Position numbers and translations under genes: made by a program. This document shows, piece by piece, positions 18,640 through 26,153 of a DNA stretch of 64,000 nucleotides (positions within the stretch are counted from its first letter, which is position 1; every line of letters begins with the position of its first letter). A model generated the notes under the pieces. That model saw nothing but the letters and a program-made list of their open reading frames with translations, made no database searches and was not told the origin of the DNA. Origin of the DNA: Niastella yeongjuensis (GTDB lineage Bacteria > Bacteroidota > Bacteroidia > Chitinophagales > Chitinophagaceae); assembly GCF_900110245.1 (NCBI RefSeq), contig NZ_FOCZ01000001.1:186001-250000 (forward strand), in the 5' to 3' direction.

Positions 18640-19909
18640 TACGGTCGTACTTTTTATTAAAATAGATCAGGGAATATAAGGTGGTGGCCACACCGATCAC
18701 TGAAAAGATTACTACACTTACTGGATAAAACTGCGTCCAGGTAAGTTGGAACCCAACCATTTCTTTTGTCAGCATTACCGACATACTGCCAAGGTAGCCC
18801 CAGGCATCTGCGATGTAGATCAAAAAACCTACGTTGCCGGCTATCCTGAAAGTGGCGATCATCCGTTCAAAATAAATGCAGTTAAAAGGGATATAGCCCA
18901 TATACAAACCAAGACCAGCCAGTTGCATCCACAAAGCACCCGGCATTGTCTTCGTTAAAAACAAAGCGGAGGATATGCCGGCTATTAAAAATCCGGCTAC
19001 TATTACCCAGTGAATTAACCGAAAGGCCCTGACGTTTTTCCTGATCACAACCAGCAGGCTCATTACTAACAGCACTACTACCGAGGTTATGGTTTCCGTG
19101 GTGGTAAAAATGGCTGGTTTTTGTCCATACCCCAGTTCGTTCCACATATTCGCCATAAAATTATCGCGTACGTCCCGCATGATGCTCAGGAACAAATAGG
19201 TGATCACGACCACCACTATCCCACCTCCGAATTGTCGTAAAAAGAGCTGACGGTCCTGCTGTGTCATGGGTAACCGAATACTTCTTTCTTTTATATCGGC
19301 GGCATCTGGCCCGGGTATTTTTTCTAACAGGTACATAAACACGATCAGTGGCAAAGCAAACACCAGGCCGGTAGCAAAACCCAGCCATTGTTCGGGTACC
19401 TGCCAGGTATCGCGCAGCCAAACGGCTACCGACCGGCTAAACCCACCCGCAAATACAAAACTTACGGCCATGGCAGCACCAATAAAATCGGTTGCCCGGC
19501 GGCCTTCGGCATAACTGAAAATAATTCCCCACATAAAACCCAGCATAAAGCCATTGGCAAACAGGCAGGCCATTCCCCAGGGAGCAGGCACCAGGGCAAA
19601 AAGCAACAAACAAAACCAGGCACCCCCCACAAGCAGGGCGCTGGTTTTCCAACGGCCCAATCTTTTCAACTCCGAAATAAATTTTATTCCATAGAATTTG
19701 CTGGCCATATAACCCAGGCCCTGACTGATGATCAGCAGGGTTTGGTATTTAATTCCCCAAAATGTCAATCCGTCGAAAGTGGCGACCGTAAAGGCTTTTC
19801 GGTAGGCAAAAATGCAGGCATAAGTGAGGAAAGCAACGGCAGCTGTATACAGCGCAACCAGTATGGGCCGGTTGGTAAAAGCAGGCGAACCGGTAGTTTG
19901 TGTTGACAA
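18629..19909 (-). CDS. DUF5690 family membrane protein (MFS-like)
   Basis: The 426-residue protein has about 12 predicted membrane helices and the layout of a major-facilitator carrier. I recognise it as the DUF5690 family of Bacteroidota, for which no substrate is known to me. The start is TTG at 19909: no ATG occurs before the first helix (PILVALYTAAVAFLTYACIF), and an in-frame stop lies a few codons upstream. The 3' end overlaps the convergent T9SS gene by 11 bases. Its upstream region is shared with the LpxH-like gene and carries two dyads. Confidence 0.8.
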   Translation of the reverse strand: MSTQTTGSPAFTNRPILVALYTAAVAFLTYACIFAYRKAFTVATFDGLTFWGIKYQTLLIISQGLGYMASKFYGIKFISELKRLGRWKTSALLVGGAWFCLLLFALVPAPWGMACLFANGFMLGFMWGIIFSYAEGRRATDFIGAAMAVSFVFAGGFSRSVAVWLRDTWQVPEQWLGFATGLVFALPLIVFMYLLEKIPGPDAADIKERSIRLPMTQQDRQLFLRQFGGGIVVVVITYLFLSIMRDVRDNFMANMWNELGYGQKPAIFTTTETITSVVVLLVMSLLVVIRKNVRAFRLIHWVIVAGFLIAGISSALFLTKTMPGALWMQLAGLGLYMGYIPFNCIYFERMIATFRIAGNVGFLIYIADAWGYLGSMSVMLTKEMVGFQLTWTQFYPVSVVIFSVIGVATTLYSLIYFNKKYDRIIE

Positions 19910-20135
19910 TCGATGCAGTTTAAGTCTTGATTAAAGCGGTGTAAACAATGAATCTCTGGTAAAATAATCAATTACAGGCAAAGGCAGGCTTATTGCGGGT
20001 TTGTGCAGGGACAAAAAAAAGGGCGAAACTTAAAAAAGCTCCGCCGGTCAACATTAAGAAACTGCTACGATTGTTATTTATGTATAACACACAGCAATAA
20101 AACGGACCCTAAGGTACACCTGCCATATTAACGTA

Positions 20136-20205
20136 TTGTTTACCCCATGTAAACAAATGATTACGTTTACCCCCAACCGGACAGCACCTTTACGCAACCG
20201 GTTGC
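20136..20205. promoter_or_regulatory. Two dyads in the DUF5690 / metallophosphatase divergent region
   Basis: TTGTTTAC-CCCAT-GTAAACAA (20136-20156) is a perfect inverted repeat with 8-base arms. GCAACCGGTTGC (20194-20205) is a perfect palindrome, and half of it (CAACCGG) recurs at 20174-20180. The 388-base gap has no gene. These are plausible regulator sites for one or both flanking genes. Confidence 0.4.
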
Positions 20206-20297
20206 ATAACAATTAGTTTACACAATCCTAACGGCGACTTAACAATGCAGTAATAATGAGATCATATATATGAGGGAATTTTGATAAACCCAAACTC

Positions 20298-21128
20298 ATG
20301 GAAAAACGAGCAGTAGATGTGGTAGTTATATCTGATGTACACTTAGGTACATATGGATGTCGTGCAAAGGAACTGGTTGCTTACCTTAAAAGTATCCTGC
20401 CTAATATTCTTATCCTTAACGGGGACATCATTGACGGTTGGCAATTCTCCAAGCGTTATTTCCCGGCGTCCCATATGGCGGTTATAAAAGAGGTGTTGAA
20501 CCTGATCACGAAAGGTACGCGCGTTTTTTATATTACCGGAAATCATGATGAGTTACTTCGCCGGTACGCAGATTTTCAACTTAGCCATTTTACCCTCACC
20601 GATAAACTGGTGCTGGAGATCGACAATAAAATGACCTGGATCTTTCATGGTGACGTGTTCGACAATACCACTAAAGGCGGCGCCAAGGTATTGGCAAAAT
20701 TGGGCAGCAGCGGTTATGGCGCACTGATCCTGTTTAACCGGCTGGTAAATTTTGTGATGAAAGCTTTTGGCCGTGAAAAAGTATCCATTTCAAAAAATGT
20801 AATGGCCAGCGTGAACAAGATGGCCAAGATCGACGCCTTTGAACAAATTGCCGCCGAACTGGCCATCGAGAAAAAATATGAGTATGTGATCTGTGGTCAT
20901 ATTCACCAGCCGCAAAAAAGGGTGATCGAAAATGAAAAGGGTAAAGTTACTTATCTGAATTCGGGCGACTGGGTGGAGCATTTAACCGCTCTTGAATACC
21001 GGCAAAACGAATGGACCATTTTTGAATACGACGAAAAAGATTTCCCCCAAACTGCTATAGATATACCGGCCAAGGTAAATGTGTTAACTGATGAGATCAG
21101 TTTTTACATCAACTCACTGGCTATTTAA
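20298..21128 (+). CDS. LpxH-like metallophosphatase
   Basis: This 276-residue calcineurin-type phosphoesterase carries all the metal-binding motifs in order: SDVHLG (Asp13, His15), LNGDIIDGW, GNHDE, HGDVFD and GHIHQP. The family includes LpxH, which cleaves UDP-2,3-diacylglucosamine in lipid A synthesis. Many Bacteroidota encode several such proteins, so this may be a paralogue with another substrate. It is followed after 24 bases by a glycosyltransferase, and the two probably act on the same lipid or envelope glycan (inferred). Confidence 0.85.
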   Translation: MEKRAVDVVVISDVHLGTYGCRAKELVAYLKSILPNILILNGDIIDGWQFSKRYFPASHMAVIKEVLNLITKGTRVFYITGNHDELLRRYADFQLSHFTLTDKLVLEIDNKMTWIFHGDVFDNTTKGGAKVLAKLGSSGYGALILFNRLVNFVMKAFGREKVSISKNVMASVNKMAKIDAFEQIAAELAIEKKYEYVICGHIHQPQKRVIENEKGKVTYLNSGDWVEHLTALEYRQNEWTIFEYDEKDFPQTAIDIPAKVNVLTDEISFYINSLAI

Positions 21129-21152
21129 ACCCAGAGGAAGACATTCAACATT

Positions 21153-22187
21153 ATGAAGATATTCTACGCAATACAGGCTACCGGCAATGGACATATAAGT
21201 CGTGCCATGGAGCTGTTGCCCTATTTACAGAAATTTGGTACGGTAGACATTTTTTTAAGCGGCGCCAACAGTACGCTTCCTTTAAACGCGCCTATTAAAT
21301 ACCGCAGCAAAGGATTGAGCCTGTTTTATACCTGTGATGGCAGCCTTGACTACTGGAAGATCGTAAAAAGCATTTCGCCTTACCGGGTGATGAAGGAAGT
21401 GCGTGACCTTCCCGTTGAAAAATACGACCTGGTAATTAACGATTTTGAATGCATTACTTCCCTGGCCTGCGCCCGCAAAAAAGTTCCTTCCGTAAACTTT
21501 GGCCACCAGGCGAGCTTTGTATCTGATAAAACGCCCCGCCCTGATAAACCCAGCAAAGCGGGTGAATGGATCCTGGCTAATTACGCCAAAGCCAGCAATT
21601 ATATTGGCCTGCACTTCGAAAGCTATGATGACTTTATTTTTTCACCCGTTATCAAAGAAGAGATCTTACAGGCAGAACCCACCAATGCAGGTCATATAAC
21701 CGTATACCTGCCCTCCTACTGCGATAAGGAATTGATAGAATTGCTGAAGCCTTTCAGGGACCACCGGTTCGAGGTGTTCTCCCGCCAGGCTTTAAAACCC
21801 TATACCGTTGATCATATGAACTTCCGCCCGGTTGATTCAAAAGATTTCAACCGCAGCCTTATCAGCTGTCATGGTATTGTATGCGGTGCTGGTTTTGAAA
21901 CACCAGCCGAAGCATTGCACCTGAAGAAAAAAATGATCGCTATTCCTATTCAGGGTCAATACGAGCAACAATGCAATGCTGCTGCCCTGAAGAAGATCGG
22001 CATTACCACGCTCAATAAAATCGATGATGATTTTACGGATACCTTCAATAACTGGGTAAACGATCCCAAAACACCCAGTGTGGAGTATCAGTATTCAACT
22101 GAAGCTATCATCAATATACTCATGTATCGTTGCACCGATCTTAAATCGCGGCTCGATATTCCATATCCCGAACTTATTTTCAACTAA
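21153..22187 (+). CDS. Glycosyltransferase, MJ1255/VC2487 family
   Basis: The 344-residue protein is a GT-B fold enzyme. It begins MKIFYAIQATGNGHISRAM, with the glycine-rich donor loop and the Gly-His-Ile-Ser/Arg motif of this family and of MurG-like enzymes. The C-terminal half has the donor-binding stretch GIVCGAGFETPAEALHLKKKMIAIP (split: GIVCGAGFETPAEAL, then HLKKKMIAIP). It probably transfers a sugar to a lipid or surface glycan at the inner membrane. It is coupled with the upstream metallophosphatase and followed by a terminator. Confidence 0.83.
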   Translation: MKIFYAIQATGNGHISRAMELLPYLQKFGTVDIFLSGANSTLPLNAPIKYRSKGLSLFYTCDGSLDYWKIVKSISPYRVMKEVRDLPVEKYDLVINDFECITSLACARKKVPSVNFGHQASFVSDKTPRPDKPSKAGEWILANYAKASNYIGLHFESYDDFIFSPVIKEEILQAEPTNAGHITVYLPSYCDKELIELLKPFRDHRFEVFSRQALKPYTVDHMNFRPVDSKDFNRSLISCHGIVCGAGFETPAEALHLKKKMIAIPIQGQYEQQCNAAALKKIGITTLNKIDDDFTDTFNNWVNDPKTPSVEYQYSTEAIINILMYRCTDLKSRLDIPYPELIFN

Positions 22188-22211
22188 TACACCTGGTTCT
22201 TCCGTTTTAAC

Positions 22212-22248
22212 AGGTGCTACGGTCCGAAAGGAGGTGGCACCTTTTTTT
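22212..22248 (+). terminator. Terminator after the glycosyltransferase gene
   Basis: The stem AGGTGCTAC / GTGGCACCT (one G-T pair) is followed by seven T. It lies 25 bases after the stop codon. Confidence 0.85.
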
Positions 22249-22283
22249 GGGACCAAACCCCGGTTTCAGGGTATAAAATGCGT

Positions 22284-22386
22284 GTTTCATGTGTGAACCA
22301 TGTGTCAACCATGTGTGCTCCATTAGAGAGGCAACATATTTGACACATGGTTCACACATGGATGAAGCCAGGTTCACACATGAAAC
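22284..22386. repeat. Competing inverted repeats built on CATGTGTGAAC
   Basis: Three tandem 11-bp units (CATGTGTGAAC, CATGTGTCAAC, CATGTGTGCTC) start at 22288. Bases 22288-22308 are exactly complementary to 22340-22360 (21-base arms). The overlapping segment 22284-22299 is exactly complementary to 22371-22386 (16-base arms). The left arm can pair with either right arm but not with both. No gene follows for 790 bases. Confidence 0.85.
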
Positions 22387-22781
22387 AACTGCTATTCAAT
22401 AAATTATAGATGATGAAGGACAAAGCCCACACGCAACAAAGTGTTAATCAATCAATAATACATATATAAAATAAAAGAGCCGTCACGATAGAAATCGAAC
22501 GGCGTCAGTCACATGAGAGAAAATAAAACTCTCACTTTATAGAGAATCTTAATAGTATAATTAAATGTTTTTACGCTGGAGACCTAAGTAGCTTCATTCA
22601 GCGAGGAATAAGGGGTTAAAGATACCGCCGGGAAAGTACAAATTCATAATTATTTATAGAATTTTACTTTTTTCTCACTTTTTTCCAATTACCACTACCC
22701 ATTATTTGAATTTATCTAGCAAACACCTCCTTTCATTCGGAAATATCTATTACCGTTTTCGCTAACGTATATTCGTTACAT
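22387..22781. other. Gene-free stretch that may encode a small RNA
   Basis: No convincing frame is present. A compact hairpin lies at 22487-22514 (GCCGT-CA-CGAT-AGAA-ATCG-A-ACGGC), a short GAGAG/CTCTC stem follows, and then a CGCTG/CAGCG stem. The stretch ends in a strong intrinsic terminator that belongs to no visible gene. A structured RNA read on the plus strand would explain this; the promoter was not identified. Confidence 0.3.
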
Positions 22782-22818
22782 AAAAGCCGTTCCCGATGAA
22801 TCGGGAAACGGCTTTTTA
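22782..22818. terminator. Orphan intrinsic terminator
   Basis: AAAAGCCGTTCCCGAT / ATCGGGAAACGGCTTTTT forms a strong hairpin with a T-run. The nearest upstream gene already has its own terminator 530 bases away. Confidence 0.85.
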
Positions 22819-22930
22819 ATAACAGCATCTGTTAAATGACATGAACGGTATTGAAAAATGGAATCACTGCAAGATAACTGCTCACTATTAGCCCGCTGTT
22901 ACAGCAGTGTTATGGAATCGTGAATCGAAA

Positions 22931-23086
22931 GGGCAGAAGGCAGAGGGCAGAGGGCAGAAAAATTGGGGAGATGTAAAAACAGCAAAGTAATCTCAAATGT
23001 CGCGAGCCCACTCACTACTCACCACTGACTACTGACCACTCACCCCGTCAACTTGTTAACTTATCAATTTGCCAACTTGTCAACTG
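22931..23086. repeat. Three consecutive micro-repeat arrays (7, 7 and 8 bp)
   Basis: RGGCAGA is repeated four times at 22931-22958. ACTSACY is repeated five times at 23010-23044. An 8-bp unit of GTCAACTT type is repeated five times at 23047-23086. Each keeps exact phase while single positions vary. All three lie in the 5' flank of the gene at 23174. Confidence 0.88.
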
Positions 23087-23173
23087 CCCCACCCCGTCAC
23101 GCATACTCAAAATTTCATCGAATTAATATTACCATTTCATTAATTCTTCGTATATTAATAGTAGAAATAAGCA

Positions 23174-24373
23174 GTGAGAAAGTGTGTCACCATATTACTT
23201 CTTCTGGTAACGTTTGCCACCCGCCCAACCGCTTCCGCGGCCAATACTATTCAATTTGATTTTTGTGGAGCACTGATCAGCTTTGATTTTGACCAGTCTG
23301 TTATTCCCGAAACCCCGGTTTTGACGGATGAAACGGCGATCACCGCCTTTTACCAAAGCGTTAATCCGGCAGATTATGATCCCATAATAAAAGCCCTGCA
23401 GGCCTACAAAGACAAATTCAAACCCGACGACTGGCTGTATTACCAGTTGATCAGGAAAGCGGCCCAGCAAATAAGCCCCAAATCGAGCGATTACCACCGG
23501 TATACCCTGTACAAATGGTATCTGCTAAGCCGTTCTGGTTACGATGCCCGACTGGCCACCTCAGGTAATTACATTTTGTTTTACATCTATTGCCAGGAGA
23601 ATATTTACAATATTCCCTACCGGATGGTAAATGGGAAACAATTCGTTTGCCTGAACTACCACGACTACGATAATCACATCGACTTTCAAAAGAACCTATT
23701 CACGCTGATCGATTTACCGGTTACCGGTGCAACGGGAAATTTCTCCTATAAGATCACCCATTTGCCCGAATTCAATACCACCGATTACAAGGTAAAAGAC
23801 CTGTCATTTGAATATAATGAGAACGAGTATCATTTTAAGGTAAAGCTGAATAACCAGATCCAATCGCTTTTTATCAACTATCCGGTGGTAGATTATGCAT
23901 TGTACCTGAACATTCCGCTCAGCCGCGATACATATACCTCGCTTATACCGCTGCTTAAGAAAAGTGTAAAAAGAATGCGTGTTAAAAACGGGGTCGATTA
24001 CCTGATGCGCTTCACCCGGTATGCATTTTTGTTTGAACCCGATACCGACCTGTATGGCGGGGAAAAACGGCTATCGCCCGAGCAAACGCTGTTGTATGAT
24101 CAAAGTGATTGTGAAGACCGCGTAGCGTTGTTTTATTGCCTGGTGAAAGAGATCTATAATCTTCCCATGATTGTTTTGGCCTATCCCAAACATGTGACCA
24201 TCGCGGTGCAATTTAATAAGCCATACGGCAAACCCATTGTATACAATGGCAACAAGTACTCCATCTGCGAACCTTCGCCTCAAAAAGAAGACCTGCTGGT
24301 AGGGCAGCTACTGCCGGAGTTAAAGAAGGTGCCTTATGAGGTCATGTACGTATATACACCACAAAAAAAGTAG
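23174..24373 (+). CDS. Secreted transglutaminase-like protein
   Basis: The 399-residue protein has a signal peptide (MRKCVTILLLLVTFATRPTA, cleavage near SAA). The C-terminal third shows a Cys-His-acid series like the transglutaminase/papain fold: DQSDCEDRVALFYCLVKE, then YPKHVTIAV, then YSICEPSPQ. The N-terminal 250 residues are not recognised. It could be a peptidase or a crosslinking or amidase enzyme in the periplasm; function is inferred from motif order only. The start is GTG 23174: a TAA lies 3 bases upstream in frame, and the signal peptide would be lost with any later start. Confidence 0.7.
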   Translation: MRKCVTILLLLVTFATRPTASAANTIQFDFCGALISFDFDQSVIPETPVLTDETAITAFYQSVNPADYDPIIKALQAYKDKFKPDDWLYYQLIRKAAQQISPKSSDYHRYTLYKWYLLSRSGYDARLATSGNYILFYIYCQENIYNIPYRMVNGKQFVCLNYHDYDNHIDFQKNLFTLIDLPVTGATGNFSYKITHLPEFNTTDYKVKDLSFEYNENEYHFKVKLNNQIQSLFINYPVVDYALYLNIPLSRDTYTSLIPLLKKSVKRMRVKNGVDYLMRFTRYAFLFEPDTDLYGGEKRLSPEQTLLYDQSDCEDRVALFYCLVKEIYNLPMIVLAYPKHVTIAVQFNKPYGKPIVYNGNKYSICEPSPQKEDLLVGQLLPELKKVPYEVMYVYTPQKK

Positions 24374-24386
24374 AGGGCCAATACAC

Positions 24387-24436
24387 CTTATAAACAACGA
24401 AAGCCTTCCCGGTTAAACAGGAAGGCTTTGTTATAA
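24387..24436. terminator. Hairpin after the transglutaminase-like gene
   Basis: An inner stem AAAGCCTTCC / GGAAGGCTTT is extended outward by CCTTATAA / TTATAAGG. The T-tract is weak, so it may act as an RNA-stabilising end as well as a terminator. Confidence 0.65.
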
Positions 24437-24556
24437 GGACATTTCAGTTAAAGGGTAGGGACGGTTTATTACTTGTGACGGACGGAATCGGGCGCAAGAT
24501 AAAGGCCATATATGAGAAAATTATTATGGCACAATTAAGGAAAGGTTACTTAAAAA

Positions 24557-24589
24557 GAAAAACTGCCCTGAGTTAACAAGGCAGTTTTC
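24557..24589 (-). terminator. Terminator after the beta-helix lipoprotein gene
   Basis: AAAACTGCC / GGCAGTTTT with A/T runs on both sides lies 24 bases from the stop codon at 24613 on the minus strand. Confidence 0.8.
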
Positions 24590-24612
24590 TAAAATATCTA
24601 TTGTAATCAAAA

Positions 24613-26019
24613 TTACTTGTTCCAGATAGCCCAACCTGCAGTCCAGTCGTTGGTTCCGTCGAAAGCACCTCTGTAAGATACTTTTTCGAAGAAGCCATCG
24701 CTTAAACCGCCAAAGTCAAACAGCGCACCAGTTAACGCAGGTGAACCGGTAGCTGGTTTTAAGTTTGGAGTGGCGTTGTTGAAAGGATCAGTCAGGTTTG
24801 CATCTGTAGCAGCTGAAAGCTGAGTTGATTTGCTGTTGGTAGTGAAGGCATTGTTCATCAATGTAACTTCGTTACCAGGATAGCTGAAATCTTTAATGTT
24901 AACGATCTTGTCAGGAGAAACACTCAACTGAGCATCGATGTTTTTTTGAGTTGCGTTCAGCAAGCTGTTGTAGAAGTTGCTGGTATTTCTCAGGTAGTAA
25001 TAGATGGTAGAATCGTCTTCTACTCTCAGGCCACCTTTTTGTCCACCAAGAACAATTGAGTTACCCAGGATGAACTTGCAACCTCTTCTCCAACGCATGT
25101 TCCAACCGTAGTCAGCAGAAGTACCGCTGGCGCCGTTGGGTCCAATCGCTGTAAAGTTAGACAGTACAGGGAAAGTTATAGGAGATCTTGTTAACTGGAA
25201 ACCGTTAGTTGGGTTTACGTTATCAACTTCGAAGTTGTTAGAAACGTCACCAGTAGTTCCTTTAGCATCAGTGAACTTAGGATCTTTTACAGATACAGCG
25301 AACTGGATTTTACCACGGAATCCGTCGTCCATATCAAAATCATCATCAGCGCAGTTGTAAGCGATCAGGTGTTTAGCGTTTACTGTACCACCGAAGAATT
25401 CGAAGGCATCATCCAAACCGCGGATAACCTGGATATATTCAAGCGTAGTTCCAGAACCAACGCCATACAAAGATAAACCATTTACTTCATCACCGGGGTT
25501 AACGGCTTTACCAGCGTATTCAATACGTACGTATTTCATTACACCAGAGTTGTCAGCGTCGTTGCTACCACCGAATGCGCTGTAAGCAGCATCAACACCA
25601 CCTTCAATTACAGAGTGGTTGTTGTTACCTGTAGCCTGACCTACTAAAATTACACCACCTAAATCGCCAGGAGCAGGAGCTCCTTCGTTAGAAGTGAAAA
25701 CGATAGGTTCAGAAGCAGTACCCTGAGCCATGATCTTAGCACCGCGGTAAATTACCAGTACACCCGCAGAGTCTTTGTTAGAAACGATCTTCGTACCTGG
25801 GTCGATGGTCAGTGTTACACCGCTTTGCACATACACGTAACCACGCAGACGGTAAGTTTTGTCTTTTGTCCAGTGCAGGTCAGATTTGATGACTCCACGG
25901 ATTTCAGTACCGCCATTGGTGTTTCCACCGCCGCCGTTTGGATCGTCATTGTCGTCGCTCTTTTTACAAGCTCCGAGTGCTACAATCGCCAACAAACAAA
26001 TTGTTGCTAGTTTTTTCAT
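24613..26019 (-). CDS. Surface-type lipoprotein with beta-helix repeats
   Basis: The 468-residue protein is a lipoprotein (lipobox LGAC, Cys18, followed by KKSDDNDDPNGGGG, a Bacteroidota surface-export-like acidic/Gly stretch). The body has repeated short beta motifs such as VTLTIDPGTKIVSN, IMAQGTASEPIVFTSN and YVRIEYAGKAVNPGDEVNGL, typical of a right-handed beta helix. It lies 134 bases downstream of a TonB receptor on the same strand and probably serves as that receptor's surface partner. Neighbouring Pit, DUF47 and porin genes point to phosphate or phosphorylated ligands (inferred). No enzyme motif is visible. Confidence 0.78.
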   Translation of the reverse strand: MKKLATICLLAIVALGACKKSDDNDDPNGGGGNTNGGTEIRGVIKSDLHWTKDKTYRLRGYVYVQSGVTLTIDPGTKIVSNKDSAGVLVIYRGAKIMAQGTASEPIVFTSNEGAPAPGDLGGVILVGQATGNNNHSVIEGGVDAAYSAFGGSNDADNSGVMKYVRIEYAGKAVNPGDEVNGLSLYGVGSGTTLEYIQVIRGLDDAFEFFGGTVNAKHLIAYNCADDDFDMDDGFRGKIQFAVSVKDPKFTDAKGTTGDVSNNFEVDNVNPTNGFQLTRSPITFPVLSNFTAIGPNGASGTSADYGWNMRWRRGCKFILGNSIVLGGQKGGLRVEDDSTIYYYLRNTSNFYNSLLNATQKNIDAQLSVSPDKIVNIKDFSYPGNEVTLMNNAFTTNSKSTQLSAATDANLTDPFNNATPNLKPATGSPALTGALFDFGGLSDGFFEKVSYRGAFDGTNDWTAGWAIWNK

Positions 26020-26153
26020 CTGAGACTTTTTTTTAAAAAATTTTTGTGACTAGGGTAGAAGGAGTGAAATGCTAGTTCCTTCAGCTTTATTAAATATTTC
26101 TCGAAAGTATCCGTGCAGTGTTACCGAATAGTTAACCACGGTTTACCAAATCA

